From NCBI GenBank assembly GCA_017517815.1, contig JAFWYA010000008.1, positions 1-24,957 on the forward strand: a DNA stretch of 24,957 nucleotides. The letters run 5' to 3'. Position 1 is the stretch's first letter; each line of letters begins with the position of its first letter. This document shows, piece after piece, positions 1 through 8,371 of the stretch. Made by a program: the position numbers and the translations under genes. This stretch comes from Clostridia bacterium. GTDB taxonomy: Bacteria; Bacillota_A; Clostridia; Christensenellales; Aristaeellaceae. Below the pieces are notes generated by a model. That model saw only the letters and a program-made list of their open reading frames with translations. It searched no databases and had not been told where the DNA came from.

Positions 1-1189
1 CTTCGTCAAGAACATGTTCATCGCCCCCACTGCTGAGGAGCTGGAGAACTTCGAGCCCGACTTCGTTTCCTTCAACGCCGCCAAGGCCAAGGTCGAGAAC
101 TTCAAGGAGCTGGGCCTGAACTCCGAGACTGCTGCCATCTTCAACATCACCTCCCGTGAGCAGGTCATCCTGAACACCTGGTACGGCGGCGAGATGAAGA
201 AGGGCATGTTCTCCATGATGAACTACTACCTGCCCCTCAACGGCATGGCCTCCATGCACTGCTCTGCCAACACCGACATGAACGGCGAAAACACCGCCCT
301 GTTCTTCGGCCTGTCCGGCACCGGCAAGACCACCCTGTCCACCGACCCCAAGCGTCTGCTCATCGGCGATGACGAGCACGGCTGGGACGACAACGGCGTG
401 TTCAACTTCGAAGGCGGCTGCTACGCCAAGGTTATCAACCTGGATAAGGAAAGCGAGCCCGACATCTACAACGCCATCAAGCGCAACGCTCTGCTGGAGA
501 ACGTGACCGTGGATGAGAACGGCGTGTGCGACTTCGACGACGGTTCCGTCACCGAAAACACCCGCGTTTCCTACCCCATCGATCACATCGAAAAGATCGT
601 CCGTCCCGTGAGCGCCGGCCCCGACGCCAAGAACGTGATCTTCCTGTCTGCTGACGCTTTCGGCGTGCTGCCCCCCGTCAGCATCCTGACCCCCGAGCAG
701 ACCCAGTACTACTTCCTGTCCGGCTTCACCAGCAAGCTGGCCGGCACCGAGCGCGGCATCACCGAGCCCACTCCCACCTTCTCCGCCTGCTTCGGCCAGG
801 CCTTCCTGGAGCTGCACCCCACCAAGTACGGTGAGGAACTGGTCAAGAAGATGGAAAAGAGCGGCGCCAAGGCTTACCTGGTCAACACTGGCTGGAACGG
901 CACCGGCAAGCGTATCTCCATCAAGGATACCCGCGGTATCATCGACGCCATTCTGGATGGCTCCATCCTGAAGGCTGACACCAAGACCATCCCCTACTTC
1001 AATCTGGAAGTTCCCACCGAACTGCCCGGCGTTGACACCAACATCCTCGATCCTCGCAACACCTATGCGGATGCTTCCGAGTGGGAGACCAAGGCTCAGG
1101 ATCTGGCTGGCCGCTTCGTGAAGAACTTCGTGAAGTACACCGGCAACGATGCTGGCAAGGCTCTGGTTGAAGCTGGCCCCAAGCTGTAA
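1..1189 (+). CDS. pckA: Phosphoenolpyruvate carboxykinase (ATP), 5'-truncated by window edge
   Basis: Interconverts oxaloacetate plus ATP with PEP, CO2 and ADP in the cytosol. In anaerobes it can run either towards gluconeogenesis or towards PEP carboxylation. The reading frame is open from base 2 (FVKNMFI...), so the start lies before the window. About 395 C-terminal residues are present, against roughly 530-540 for the family. Visible signatures are the [17 protein letters not shown] segment, the P-loop [12 protein letters not shown] (about bases 302-340), the metal-binding GDDEHGWDD, the RVSYPIDHI segment, [20 protein letters not shown] and the C-terminal [17 protein letters not shown]. 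The gene ends in TAA and is followed within 12 bases by an intrinsic terminator. Codon choice is strongly biased to C-ending codons (CCC, GGC, AAC), more so than in the neighbouring minus-strand genes, which fits high expression. Identification is secure; only the missing N-terminus limits it. Confidence 0.98.
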   Translation, partial: FVKNMFIAPTAEELENFEPDFVSFNAAKAKVENFKELGLNSETAAIFNITSREQVILNTWYGGEMKKGMFSMMNYYLPLNGMASMHCSANTDMNGENTALFFGLSGTGKTTLSTDPKRLLIGDDEHGWDDNGVFNFEGGCYAKVINLDKESEPDIYNAIKRNALLENVTVDENGVCDFDDGSVTENTRVSYPIDHIEKIVRPVSAGPDAKNVIFLSADAFGVLPPVSILTPEQTQYYFLSGFTSKLAGTERGITEPTPTFSACFGQAFLELHPTKYGEELVKKMEKSGAKAYLVNTGWNGTGKRISIKDTRGIIDAILDGSILKADTKTIPYFNLEVPTELPGVDTNILDPRNTYADASEWETKAQDLAGRFVKNFVKYTGNDAGKALVEAGPKL

Positions 1190-1200
1190 TGTAATCTTCT

Positions 1201-1234
1201 CCCCGACAGGCAACTGTCGGGGATTTTGCTTTTG
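1201..1234 (+). terminator. Intrinsic terminator of pckA
   Basis: A perfect 9-bp stem, CCCCGACAG (1201-1209) and CTGTCGGGG (1214-1222), closes a GCAA tetraloop. It is followed by the T-rich run ATTTTGCTTTTG. It begins 12 bases after the pckA stop. Confidence 0.92.
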
Positions 1235-1236
1235 AT

Positions 1237-1270
1237 AAGAGGCTGCTTCCTGTTGCGGAAGCAGCCTCTT
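1237..1270 (-). terminator. Hairpin closing the convergent minus-strand unit
   Basis: A perfect 14-bp stem, AAGAGGCTGCTTCC (1237-1250) and GGAAGCAGCCTCTT (1257-1270), has a 6-base loop. It lies just past the stop of the minus-strand acetyltransferase gene. Read on the minus strand it is followed by only a short T stretch (TTATC), and on the plus strand by TTTCACTT. It may therefore act in both directions between the converging genes. The structure is certain; the orientation is inferred from position. Confidence 0.7.
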
Positions 1271-1274
1271 TCAC

Positions 1275-1847
1275 TTATGCGTTCTTGTACATATCGTAGA
1301 CAATATATCCATGTACTCCCTCAAGAGAACCGGGTGTCGTTTCCTGACACATCATGCAATCCGGATTGTTCAGCGGAAAACCGCTGGTGGCATAAATGCC
1401 GTAATTTGCAGAAGTTCGGTAACCAAAACGATTGTAAAACTGCGGATTTCCTTCAACGGTCAGTCCCTTGTAATCCAGTTTCTTAACCAGTTCGACTCCC
1501 AGGTGGAGCATGGCCTGACCGATTCCCTGCCGGCAATAGTCCGCATGCACTGCAACCGGAGCAAGCATCAAAAACTCAGGCTTTGCAAATGGATCATAAC
1601 CGCCAGTGGGCTTGGGGGAGAGGGGAAACTGTGAAAACATGAAATGTCCGACAATTTTGCCATCCAGCAGGGCTACAAAGGAAAGCTCAGGCTGATAGTA
1701 GCGCGATGCACGGATCTCCTCGATCAGCTCTGCCTCGGCCACTCCGTCCGAATAGGGCGTATGTTCAGCAAAGGTACGCTGCACAAGCTGACGGATTTCA
1801 GCAAATTCTTTGGGGCGTTCTGGGCGGATGGTGATATCGTTACGCAT
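1275..1847 (-). CDS. GNAT-family N-acetyltransferase (YhbS-like)
   Basis: A predicted cytosolic acyl-CoA-dependent N-acetyltransferase with an unknown acceptor. The 190-residue length fits a single GNAT domain. The acetyl-CoA-binding motif A is visible at about residues 95-115: a beta strand LAPVAVHADY followed by the pyrophosphate loop CRQGIGQAM. The later NPQFYNRFGYR segment is the typical end of the fold in the YhbS/COG3153 group. The start ATG is preceded by GGAAGGAG and overlaps the stop of the upstream MutS2-family gene by one base (TAATG), so the two genes are probably translationally coupled. No substrate can be deduced. Family assignment is firm; subfamily is a judgement from overall appearance. 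Confidence 0.88.
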   Translation of the reverse strand: MRNDITIRPERPKEFAEIRQLVQRTFAEHTPYSDGVAEAELIEEIRASRYYQPELSFVALLDGKIVGHFMFSQFPLSPKPTGGYDPFAKPEFLMLAPVAVHADYCRQGIGQAMLHLGVELVKKLDYKGLTVEGNPQFYNRFGYRTSANYGIYATSGFPLNNPDCMMCQETTPGSLEGVHGYIVYDMYKNA

Positions 1848-3769
1848 TAAAAGTCGCTCCTTCCTTCATTGTGGACAACAGTGGCATTTTCGTCATATCG
1901 TTTTGACAAAATATGGGCTGCTTTTCGGTTGGCGACGGTGTCAAACAGAATAGAGAAATCATAGTCTGGTGGATATAACTGGCTGGCAGGAATGTGCAGC
2001 TGCAGACGCTTGTGATTCACGGCCTGTTTTTCTCCTTTGATTTGCACGATCACCATGCCCTTTTCGTCTGCCGGCTGAAAGACGATGGCGTGTGTGCCAT
2101 CCGGCTGCAGGATGACTGCATCGCCCATGGCAAAACGCTGCTGTACCTCGGCAGTATGGTCTACCCGAGGGCGAATCAGCGTGCTGGGAGGCTGCTGGAA
2201 TGCAGGTGTAGGAGGAAGCTGCTGCACCACCTTATCATAGACGATTTTTCTGGCACGGTCCAGCAGTTCCATGGGCATTCCAAGCCGCTGAGCGATGTAG
2301 AGCGCACAGCTTTCACCGGTTTTGCCGGTTTCCAGCCGATAGAGGGGACGCAGCGTTTCGCGGTCAAAGGCCATGCGTGCCGCCAGCACACGCGGAGCTG
2401 AGGCGGCATATTGCTTCACCTCAGGATCGTGTGTGGTGACGATATATCGGCATCTGCGCAGCCATAATTCCTGAAGCACGGCAATGGCAATCCCCATCCC
2501 TTCAGCCGGGTCTGTTCCGCTGCCAAGCTCGTCCAGCAGCACAAGGCTGTCACAGCTGGCCGTTTTCAAAATATGGATCACATTGGAAATATGGCCGGAA
2601 AATGTGGAAAGATTTTGCGTCAGGCTCTGGCTGTCCCCAATATCACACAGGAAACGGTCGTGCATGGGGATCACGGTTTCGGCTGCACATGGAATATGCA
2701 GGCCTGACTGCGCCATAGCACATAGCAGACCGACAGTTTTCATAGCGACCGTTTTGCCGCCTGTATTGGGGCCCGTGATCACCATGCCGTCAACACTGTC
2801 ATCCATCGTCAGATCAAGGGGTACGCAGCTGTCTGCCGCGAGCAGCGGGTGGCGGCCCTGGCGGATTTTTAATGTGCGGCCAGTGCTGATTTCCACAGCA
2901 CGCGCATTCATGGCTGCGCTCAGCTTGGCTTTGGCGAACACCATATCCAGCTGTTCCATCAACTGCAGGTTGTTTTCAATAGAAGCTGCTTCATCGGCAG
3001 CTTCTGCACTGAGGGTATAGAGGATGCGCCGGATCTCACCATCCTCCTCCAGCATCAGCAGACTCAGTTCTTCCTGCAGCTTACGAATGGCGGTTGGTTC
3101 CATAAATAAGGTACTGCCTTTGGCGGATGCTTCGATCACAGTGCCGCCAAATTCATTTTTGTATCTTCTGAGAACCGGCAGCACATAGTGATCGCCCCGG
3201 ATGGAGATGTAGTTGTCGGCCAGCATTTCCTTTTTTGTTTTCAGCACACGATCCAGCTTTTCACGAATCTGGCCATGCAGGTGATTCAGCCGCCTGCGGA
3301 TATCTTTCAACCCCGGGCTGGCATCATCATAGACGCCGTCTTCGTTTACAGATTGTTCAATACGCTTGCGCAGGTCAGTCAGTTCCTGAAAGCCACGGCC
3401 ATAAACGGCTACGTGGGTGCAGTCAGGATGCAGGCTTTCACAGCGCTTCAGATGATCGGCTGTTCGTTTGCAGGCAGAGGCAAAGCGCGCAATCGCGCAA
3501 AGCTGATCAGGAAGCAGCATCCCGCCTGACTTTGCATGGTGCAGATGTGCAGTCACACCATCCATTGCTGTCAGGGGAGGCGCACCGAAAGCATCCAGAA
3601 TGGCCCTTGCAGAGGTCGTTTCCTGCATTTTCAGTCGGGCCTGCATCTCGCTTTGAAAAGGGGCAAGCAAAGCAATTTGCTCCTTTGTACGGTCGCTCAA
3701 GGCCATTTCCTGCAGTTGATGAATGATTGTATCAAAATGAAGAATGTTGAAATATTCAGATGGTTCCAC
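1847..3769 (-). CDS. MutS2-family DNA-binding ATPase lacking the Smr domain
   Basis: A member of the MutS ATPase superfamily. From a GTG start it has 640 residues, against about 780 for typical MutS2. Residues 1-300 are the MutS core and clamp helices, including KGSTLFMEP and LQEELSLL. The ABC-type ATPase follows: Walker A GPNTGGKT (333-340), the TQNLSTFSGH segment, Walker B LLDELGSGTDP (411-421) and the switch THD near 447. A KOW/SH3-like stretch (RFAMGDAVILQPDGTHAIV, about 545-565) and a tail with PPDYDFSILFDTVANRK end the protein. The C-terminal Smr endonuclease domain of classical MutS2 is absent. An in-frame ATG at 3799 has no ribosome binding site, while AAGGAG lies 9 bases before the GTG at 3769, so the GTG is preferred. 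The role is unknown: MutS2 proteins are linked to suppressing recombination and to rescue of collided ribosomes, the latter depending on Smr in Bacillus. Confidence 0.88.
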   Translation of the reverse strand: MEPSEYFNILHFDTIIHQLQEMALSDRTKEQIALLAPFQSEMQARLKMQETTSARAILDAFGAPPLTAMDGVTAHLHHAKSGGMLLPDQLCAIARFASACKRTADHLKRCESLHPDCTHVAVYGRGFQELTDLRKRIEQSVNEDGVYDDASPGLKDIRRRLNHLHGQIREKLDRVLKTKKEMLADNYISIRGDHYVLPVLRRYKNEFGGTVIEASAKGSTLFMEPTAIRKLQEELSLLMLEEDGEIRRILYTLSAEAADEAASIENNLQLMEQLDMVFAKAKLSAAMNARAVEISTGRTLKIRQGRHPLLAADSCVPLDLTMDDSVDGMVITGPNTGGKTVAMKTVGLLCAMAQSGLHIPCAAETVIPMHDRFLCDIGDSQSLTQNLSTFSGHISNVIHILKTASCDSLVLLDELGSGTDPAEGMGIAIAVLQELWLRRCRYIVTTHDPEVKQYAASAPRVLAARMAFDRETLRPLYRLETGKTGESCALYIAQRLGMPMELLDRARKIVYDKVVQQLPPTPAFQQPPSTLIRPRVDHTAEVQQRFAMGDAVILQPDGTHAIVFQPADEKGMVIVQIKGEKQAVNHKRLQLHIPASQLYPPDYDFSILFDTVANRKAAHILSKRYDENATVVHNEGRSDF

Positions 3770-3799
3770 TTCGGATATCTCCTTTTCATGTTTATGCAT

Positions 3800-3973
3800 G
3801 AACGGAGAGGAACGCCTGCTTCAATCAATCGTTTTTCAGGCAAGCAAAAAAGGCCTGCTCATGCCGGTCAGAAACAAAATATGCAAAGCAAACAAGCGGT
3901 CATGCGCCGCTATGTTTCACTTACGCATACAGCGTTCCTTACTGAACCGACATCCAGTACCTCCCAAAGTTGA
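3800..3973 (-). other. Long 5' leader of the mutS2-like gene
   Basis: Between the promoter at 3980-4009 and the GTG start at 3769 lies an untranslated stretch of about 200 nt with no convincing open frame. The only ATG with a good upstream GGGAGG opens a 4-codon frame near 3953. An inverted repeat, AGGAACGC at 3808-3815 and GCGTTCCT at 3932-3939, could close a domain of roughly 130 nt. Inside it are a short AGCGG/CCGCT hairpin and a CAGGC/GCCTG hairpin (about 3838-3860). I do not recognise a known riboswitch or T-box consensus. A structured leader is an inference. Confidence 0.35.
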
Positions 3974-3979
3974 TGGCTT

Positions 3980-4009
3980 ATTGTAACACCTGTCTACCTA
4001 AAATGTCAA
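3980..4009 (-). promoter_or_regulatory. SigA-type promoter of the mutS2-like/GNAT unit
   Basis: Read on the minus strand, TTGACA (4004-4009) is followed after 18 bases by TACAAT (3980-3985). That is a full consensus -35 and a five-of-six -10. Transcription would begin near 3973. Confidence 0.8.
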
Positions 4010-4011
4010 TC

Positions 4012-4047
4012 AAAAAGGAGCACCGATTATGTTTAATCGGTGCTCCT
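4012..4047 (-). terminator. Intrinsic terminator of the DUF3048 gene
   Basis: A perfect 14-bp stem, AGGAGCACCGATTA (4016-4029) and TAATCGGTGCTCCT (4034-4047), closes a 4-base loop. On the minus strand it is followed by TTTTGATTG. It lies 12 bases past the DUF3048 stop, immediately upstream of the next promoter. Confidence 0.93.
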
Positions 4048-4058
4048 GAAGTGAGCAA

Positions 4059-5255
4059 TCAGTTGTTGTAGCTCAGGATGCTCTCGGGCGGGAAGTGACC
4101 GATGAAGGTCTTTCCGCGGGTGAGCTGAATCTCGTTGCCCTTGTCATCAAGGAAGATGGTGGGGGACTCGATGGACTCGCGTACCCAGTAGCCGGGGATG
4201 TAACGGCCGCCGATGAAGATATCAGCATTGCCCTTACCCACGCTGCGCATGACAGGCATAATCTTGGAATTGTTGGTGTAGTCGTAGCCAACGCGCTGAA
4301 TGATGACGTTGCTGAAGGCCAGCTGCTCGCTGTTCTCGTCAGAACGGTCTTCGGCCTCAGCGAAGGTCATGTAGGGAGCATCGCCGGAGTAGCGCAGATA
4401 GAGGTTGTTGGCCTCATCATAGTAGAAATGGGAGATGTAGCGCTTGTGGCCCCAGTCCATGTTGATGCTGTACGCCATCTCGTAGCCGTCGGTGTAGGGG
4501 CTGACGTCGGTGAACAGGAAGGGATGGGGAGTAGCAACGGTGGTGGAGGGGACCAGAGCACGGATGCCGATGAGGTTGACATTGTAGTTGTCAGGAGCCT
4601 TCACGCCGGAAACGCGGTTCTTCACGTCCTGATACTTGCCGTCCAGCAGGTTGAAGGTAACGCCCTTGTCGCTGGCGCCCAGTTCAGCAAACATAGCGGC
4701 AATGTTGTTTTCCTCAGCCTTGGGGCCGCCGGCATACACAATGCCGCCCTGCCACTCTTCACGCAGCAGCACGTGGCCGATACGGGCAGAACGCACGGGG
4801 CCGATGCTCAGAGGCTGACCGTCGGCAAAAGCGTCGCTGACCAGGAAGGTGATACGGGTCTGACCGGAACGATAGAGGATGCCTTCATAAACGATGTCGG
4901 CATACTGGCCGCCCCAGGGAGAACGCTCGCCAACACCGGCAGCGGTAACCTTCTGCTTGCCGATCTTCACAGAGCCTTCAGGGTTGGAAATCTGCACCAG
5001 CATGGGCAGATACAGGCTGTTGGTGTCATAAGGCATGCCGGTGGTGGGGCTTTCGCCTTCGATCACAGGGTTAACGTCCAGAGCGCCGGCAGCGGGGGTG
5101 ATGGCGCGGTCAGCTTCCATGGTCAGCACAACATGACCATCGGTCTTCATGGTATACTTGGTACCGGAGTCGTTGCGGACAATTTCTTCAGCAACGGCGG
5201 AAACGGTGGAAAGCGCCAGCATGGCAACCAGCAGCAGAGACAGGATCTTTTTCAC
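4059..5255 (-). CDS. Secreted DUF3048 domain protein (YerB-like)
   Basis: An exported protein of unknown function, 398 residues from the GTG start. The N-terminus (VKKILSLLLVAMLALSTVSA, then VAEE) is a Sec signal peptide with a likely signal peptidase I cut after AVA. No lipobox cysteine is present, unlike the lipoprotein YerB of Bacillus. The DUF3048 signature is clear in its two halves: ISNPEG...YADIVYEGILYRSGQTR...LSIGPVRSARIGHVLL, then a C-terminal half with SPYTDGYEMAYSINMDWGHKRY and DDKGNEIQLTRGKTFIGHFP. The GTG is chosen because AAGGAGG sits 7 bases upstream, and because the only upstream ATG (5321) overlaps the -10 box and so would lie outside the transcript. It is transcribed alone, with its own promoter and terminator. 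The family has been placed near the cell envelope, but no activity can be read from the sequence. Confidence 0.9.
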   Translation of the reverse strand: MKKILSLLLVAMLALSTVSAVAEEIVRNDSGTKYTMKTDGHVVLTMEADRAITPAAGALDVNPVIEGESPTTGMPYDTNSLYLPMLVQISNPEGSVKIGKQKVTAAGVGERSPWGGQYADIVYEGILYRSGQTRITFLVSDAFADGQPLSIGPVRSARIGHVLLREEWQGGIVYAGGPKAEENNIAAMFAELGASDKGVTFNLLDGKYQDVKNRVSGVKAPDNYNVNLIGIRALVPSTTVATPHPFLFTDVSPYTDGYEMAYSINMDWGHKRYISHFYYDEANNLYLRYSGDAPYMTFAEAEDRSDENSEQLAFSNVIIQRVGYDYTNNSKIMPVMRSVGKGNADIFIGGRYIPGYWVRESIESPTIFLDDKGNEIQLTRGKTFIGHFPPESILSYNN

Positions 5256-5319
5256 GGTATTTCCTCCTTGTGTAGTTCCGGTCTGGGAAGGGTTTTTACA
5301 GCAAATCCCATACCTTTTC

Positions 5320-5349
5320 ATTATAGCATTCAGAGAAAGATAATGTCAA
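5320..5349 (-). promoter_or_regulatory. Consensus SigA-type promoter of the DUF3048 gene
   Basis: On the minus strand a perfect TTGACA (5344-5349) and a perfect TATAAT (5320-5325) are separated by 18 bases. The predicted start near 5313 leaves a leader of about 58 nt to the GTG. Confidence 0.92.
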
Positions 5350-5461
5350 TGTAATATTGGCTTCATAATTGAAAACAGTGTACAGAAACAGCCTCCTTTC
5401 TGCCGTACTGATGATTAGACGCTTCAGGATGCAGAAAAGTTTGCAGTTTCGAAGAAAAAAA

Positions 5462-6844
5462 TCACTCTTTTGCAGTTGTTTCAGTGCTTTCCAGCTGTTT
5501 GAGTTCACGAAGTACCGTCGCCGTCAGCGGAATGGCCAGCAGGAAAGCCAGCACGTCAGCCACAGGCTGCGCTGTCTGTACGCCAAGCAGGCCAAAGAAT
5601 TTTTCCAGCAGCAGCACTGCCGGAATAAAGAACAGTCCCTGCCGGGAAATCGCCAGCAATGTTGCACGTCCGGCAATGCCCATGGTCTGCAGCATCATGT
5701 TGGAGATGCAGGTAAAAGAGAACAGCGGAATAAAGATGCACTGCAGTCTGAGCGCAAGCGAGCCAATACGCTGCACGTCAGGATCAGCCGCCAAAAAGAG
5801 GCTAACGATTTGCGGAGCAAAGGTGACGGCAAACACCGCCAGCACGACCAGTACGCCAAAACAGATGCGTACGCACAGCCAAAATGCTTTGCGTACACGG
5901 CTGTACAGCTTCGCGCCGTAGTTAAAGCCGCATACCGGCTGAAAGCCCTGACCAAAGCCGATGATCGCACTGACGGTCATCATCATCACGCGGGAGACGA
6001 TGCTCATTGCAGCAATGGCGGCATCGCCGTATCCGCCAGCAGCCAGATTCAGGCAGACGGTCGCAAGGCTGTTGAGTCCCTGACGGGCCAGCGAGGGAAT
6101 GCCGCCGCGGAAAATCTCGCGGAAATTGGAAAGCGTTGGGGTAAAGCAGCTGAAGCGGATGCGGATGTTGCCGCCTTTGGCGGTGCCTGCAAGCAGCAGC
6201 ACAAAGCTGACCATCTGGCTCAGGCTGGTGGCGAGCGCCGCGCCGGCAACGCCCATGTCAAAAACAAAAATAAACAGCGGATCCAGCGCTACATTCAGCA
6301 GCGCGCCGGAGGTAATGCCGATCATGCCGTGGAATGCGCTGCCCTGAAAGCGCAGCTGGTTGTTGAGCACAAGACTGCTGATAAGGAACGGTACGCCTGG
6401 CATAAGATAGCGGATATACTGCTGTGCATATGGAGCAATGGTAGGCGTCGAACCCAGCAGATACACCAACGGCTCAGCAGCAAGCAGGCCGGTCAGCATG
6501 ATGACAACGCCTGCAATAAAGGCGCTGAAAAAGCCGGTGGCGGCCATGCGCATGGCGTCATCGGTTTTGCCGGCACCCAGCACGCGTGACATGTGATTGC
6601 CCGAACCATGGCCGAACATGAAACCGACCGCCTGCATGATGGACATCAGCGGGAACACAACGCCCACTGCGCCCGATGCGCTGGCTGAGCCGATCAGCCC
6701 CACAAAGTAGGTATCAGCCATGTTGTAGAAAGAGGTGATCAGCATGCTGATGACGGTCGGAACTGACAGGGAAAGGATCAGCTTTGTCAGCGGCGTTTCC
6801 GTCATGTAGCGCAGCTTTTGTTCGGCGGTCATTTGCTTTGGCAT
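5462..6844 (-). CDS. MATE family multidrug efflux transporter (MepA-like)
   Basis: An integral membrane antiporter that exports cationic drugs or other organic molecules using an ion gradient. Its 460 residues match the family, and about twelve hydrophobic segments can be picked out. The N-terminal half has the usual opening SVPTVISMLITSFYNMADTY with FVGLIGSASASGAVG and the FGHGSGNHMSR loop. The second half repeats the pattern with GGIPSLARQGLNSL and the IIGFGQGFQPVCGFNYGA loop, characteristic of the MepA/NorM-type bacterial branch. The start ATG has AAAGGAG 7 bases upstream. The gene begins 20 bases after the rhlE stop, so the two are probably cotranscribed. No clear intrinsic terminator is seen downstream. 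The substrate is not predictable from sequence. Confidence 0.93.
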   Translation of the reverse strand: MPKQMTAEQKLRYMTETPLTKLILSLSVPTVISMLITSFYNMADTYFVGLIGSASASGAVGVVFPLMSIMQAVGFMFGHGSGNHMSRVLGAGKTDDAMRMAATGFFSAFIAGVVIMLTGLLAAEPLVYLLGSTPTIAPYAQQYIRYLMPGVPFLISSLVLNNQLRFQGSAFHGMIGITSGALLNVALDPLFIFVFDMGVAGAALATSLSQMVSFVLLLAGTAKGGNIRIRFSCFTPTLSNFREIFRGGIPSLARQGLNSLATVCLNLAAGGYGDAAIAAMSIVSRVMMMTVSAIIGFGQGFQPVCGFNYGAKLYSRVRKAFWLCVRICFGVLVVLAVFAVTFAPQIVSLFLAADPDVQRIGSLALRLQCIFIPLFSFTCISNMMLQTMGIAGRATLLAISRQGLFFIPAVLLLEKFFGLLGVQTAQPVADVLAFLLAIPLTATVLRELKQLESTETTAKE

Positions 6845-6864
6845 GGTATTGCTCCTTTAAAGGG

Positions 6865-8301
6865 TCAGTAGCGGTCGTTGCCGGTGGAGAGACTGCGGCG
6901 TCCAGCACGACGGCGTGCGCGCAGCATTTCGGCATAGGAACGGTCGTGAGTGGAAAGGGTCTCTGTTTTGGAAGATGAGGCGGATTTGACTGCAGCCGGT
7001 TTGACAGAAACAGCCTGTTTAGGCTGCGGCTTTACCGGGCGTTCAAGCGGAGTGGCCCGCATAACGGCAGCTTTTGATTGTTTGGCGGGCGCTTCAGGTT
7101 TTTCCGTGCGGGTAGGTTTGGCATCCCGTGAAGGACGTGCACCGCGCGTTTCACGCACGGTTTCGGTCATCACCTGCATGGGCCATTCGCTTTCCAGACG
7201 AGGCAGCGTTTTACCGATCAGTTTTTCGATCTGCTTGAGCTCTTTCATCTCGTCGATGCAGCAAAAACTGATGGCCGTTCCCTCCAAACCGGCGCGGCCT
7301 GTGCGGCCGATGCGGTGCACATAGGCCTCTGGCTCGTTGGGCAGATCGTAGTTGAAGACATGACTGAGCCCAGCAATGTCAATTCCGCGTGCGGCGATAT
7401 CGGTGGCAACCAGCACGCGCACCCGGCCGGACTTGAAATCGCCCAAAGCCTGCTGGCGGGCAGACTGGCTCTTGTTGCCGTGAATGGAACGCGCTTCGAT
7501 TCCTGCACGGGAAAGCTCGCGCACAATGCGGTCGGCGCCGTGCTTGGTGCGGCTGAACACAAGAGCATTTTCGACCTCACTGCCTTTCAGCAGTTTGGCC
7601 AGCAGATGCTTTTTGTTGGCCTTGTCTACCATGTACAGGCTCTGGTCGATTTTATCCACTGTGCTGGAGACTGGATTGACCTTTACCGTCACCGCATCGG
7701 TCAGCAGGCTTTGCGCCAGTTTCTCGACTTCGGGGGGCATCGTTGCGGAAAAAAACAGCGTCTGGCGCTTGGCGGGCAGCCTGGCGATGACCTTTTTAAC
7801 GTCGTGGATAAAACCCATATCCAGCATGCGGTCAGCCTCGTCCAGCACAAAGATCTCCAGATGATCCAGGCTGATATGTCCCTGGCCGATCAGGTCATTG
7901 AGCCTGCCGGGCGTTGCAACCAGAATATCCACGCCGCGCCTGAGCTGATCCACCTGAGGCTGCTGCCCTACGCCGCCAAAGATAACGCATGGGCGCAGCG
8001 GCAGGTTTTTGCCATAGCCCTCAAAGTTTTCGTAGATCTGCAATGCCAGTTCACGCGTAGGCGTCAGAATCAGTGCGCGGATAAAACGTTTATGAGGCTT
8101 GCCCTCTTCAAAAAGACGCTGCAGAATAGGCAGCGCAAAAGCAGCCGTCTTACCTGTGCCTGTCTGTGCGCAGCCCAGTACGTCGCGGCCTTTCAGCACG
8201 GGAGGGATGGTCTCGCGCTGAATGGGCGTGGGCTCGGTATAGCCGCAGCATTTGACGGCGGCAAGCAGCTGGGCGTTCAAGTGTAATTGATCAAAATGCA
8301 T
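6865..8301 (-). CDS. rhlE: DEAD-box ATP-dependent RNA helicase (RhlE-type)
   Basis: An ATP-dependent RNA duplex-unwinding enzyme of ribosome assembly or RNA turnover, often induced by cold. All helicase motifs are present in order: Q motif around PTPIQ (24-28), motif I AQTGTGKT (45-52), PTREL (81-85), TPGR (130-133), DEAD (154-157), SAT (185-187), and the second RecA domain with [10 protein letters not shown] (about 299-308) and HRIGRTGR (329-336). The core ends near residue 370 ([13 protein letters not shown]). About 105 residues of low-complexity, Lys/Arg/Pro/Ala/Ser-rich tail follow, ending in [10 protein letters not shown], a probable RNA-binding extension. The ribosome binding site is modest (ACAGGA, 8 bases from ATG). 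A 150-nt gap with hairpins and a small ORF separates it from rpe upstream. The MATE gene follows at 20 bases. Confidence 0.95.
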   Translation of the reverse strand: MHFDQLHLNAQLLAAVKCCGYTEPTPIQRETIPPVLKGRDVLGCAQTGTGKTAAFALPILQRLFEEGKPHKRFIRALILTPTRELALQIYENFEGYGKNLPLRPCVIFGGVGQQPQVDQLRRGVDILVATPGRLNDLIGQGHISLDHLEIFVLDEADRMLDMGFIHDVKKVIARLPAKRQTLFFSATMPPEVEKLAQSLLTDAVTVKVNPVSSTVDKIDQSLYMVDKANKKHLLAKLLKGSEVENALVFSRTKHGADRIVRELSRAGIEARSIHGNKSQSARQQALGDFKSGRVRVLVATDIAARGIDIAGLSHVFNYDLPNEPEAYVHRIGRTGRAGLEGTAISFCCIDEMKELKQIEKLIGKTLPRLESEWPMQVMTETVRETRGARPSRDAKPTRTEKPEAPAKQSKAAVMRATPLERPVKPQPKQAVSVKPAAVKSASSSKTETLSTHDRSYAEMLRARRRAGRRSLSTGNDRY

Positions 8302-8321
8302 GAATTCATTCCTGTCCTGAA

Positions 8322-8371
8322 CATGGAGCGCTCAGTGCCTGACTGGCGAGCGCTCCATGCGTTTTTGTTTT
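8322..8371 (+). terminator. Terminator-like hairpin facing the plus strand
   Basis: A perfect 12-bp stem, CATGGAGCGCTC (8322-8333) and GAGCGCTCCATG (8348-8359), is followed on the plus strand by CGTTTTTGTTTTT. No plus-strand gene is visible upstream, and on the minus strand the hairpin lacks a T-run. It may stop antisense transcription, or act as an mRNA hairpin in the rhlE leader. Confidence 0.5.

Noticed and set aside
3906..3960. Leader peptide in the mutS2-like leader
   Set aside because: GGGAGG before an ATG at 3953 looked promising, but the frame stops after four codons.
3744..3986. Plus-strand frames of 80-145 codons in the mutS2-like leader
   Set aside because: They overlap the promoter and the 5' end of the minus-strand gene, lack ribosome binding sites and resemble no protein family.
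4095..5354. 419-codon plus-strand frame antisense to the DUF3048 gene
   Set aside because: The minus-strand gene has a signal peptide, domain signature, promoter and terminator. The plus frame is Val/Gly/Ala/Asp-rich filler.
5375..5461. Terminator after the MATE gene
   Set aside because: Only a weak CAGAAA/TTTCTG stem and an early T-run without a stable hairpin are present. Neither meets the usual pattern.
5369..6589. 406-codon plus-strand frame antisense to the MATE gene
   Set aside because: It is Gln/His/Lys/Ala-rich with no hydrophobic pattern, a mirror of membrane-protein codons.
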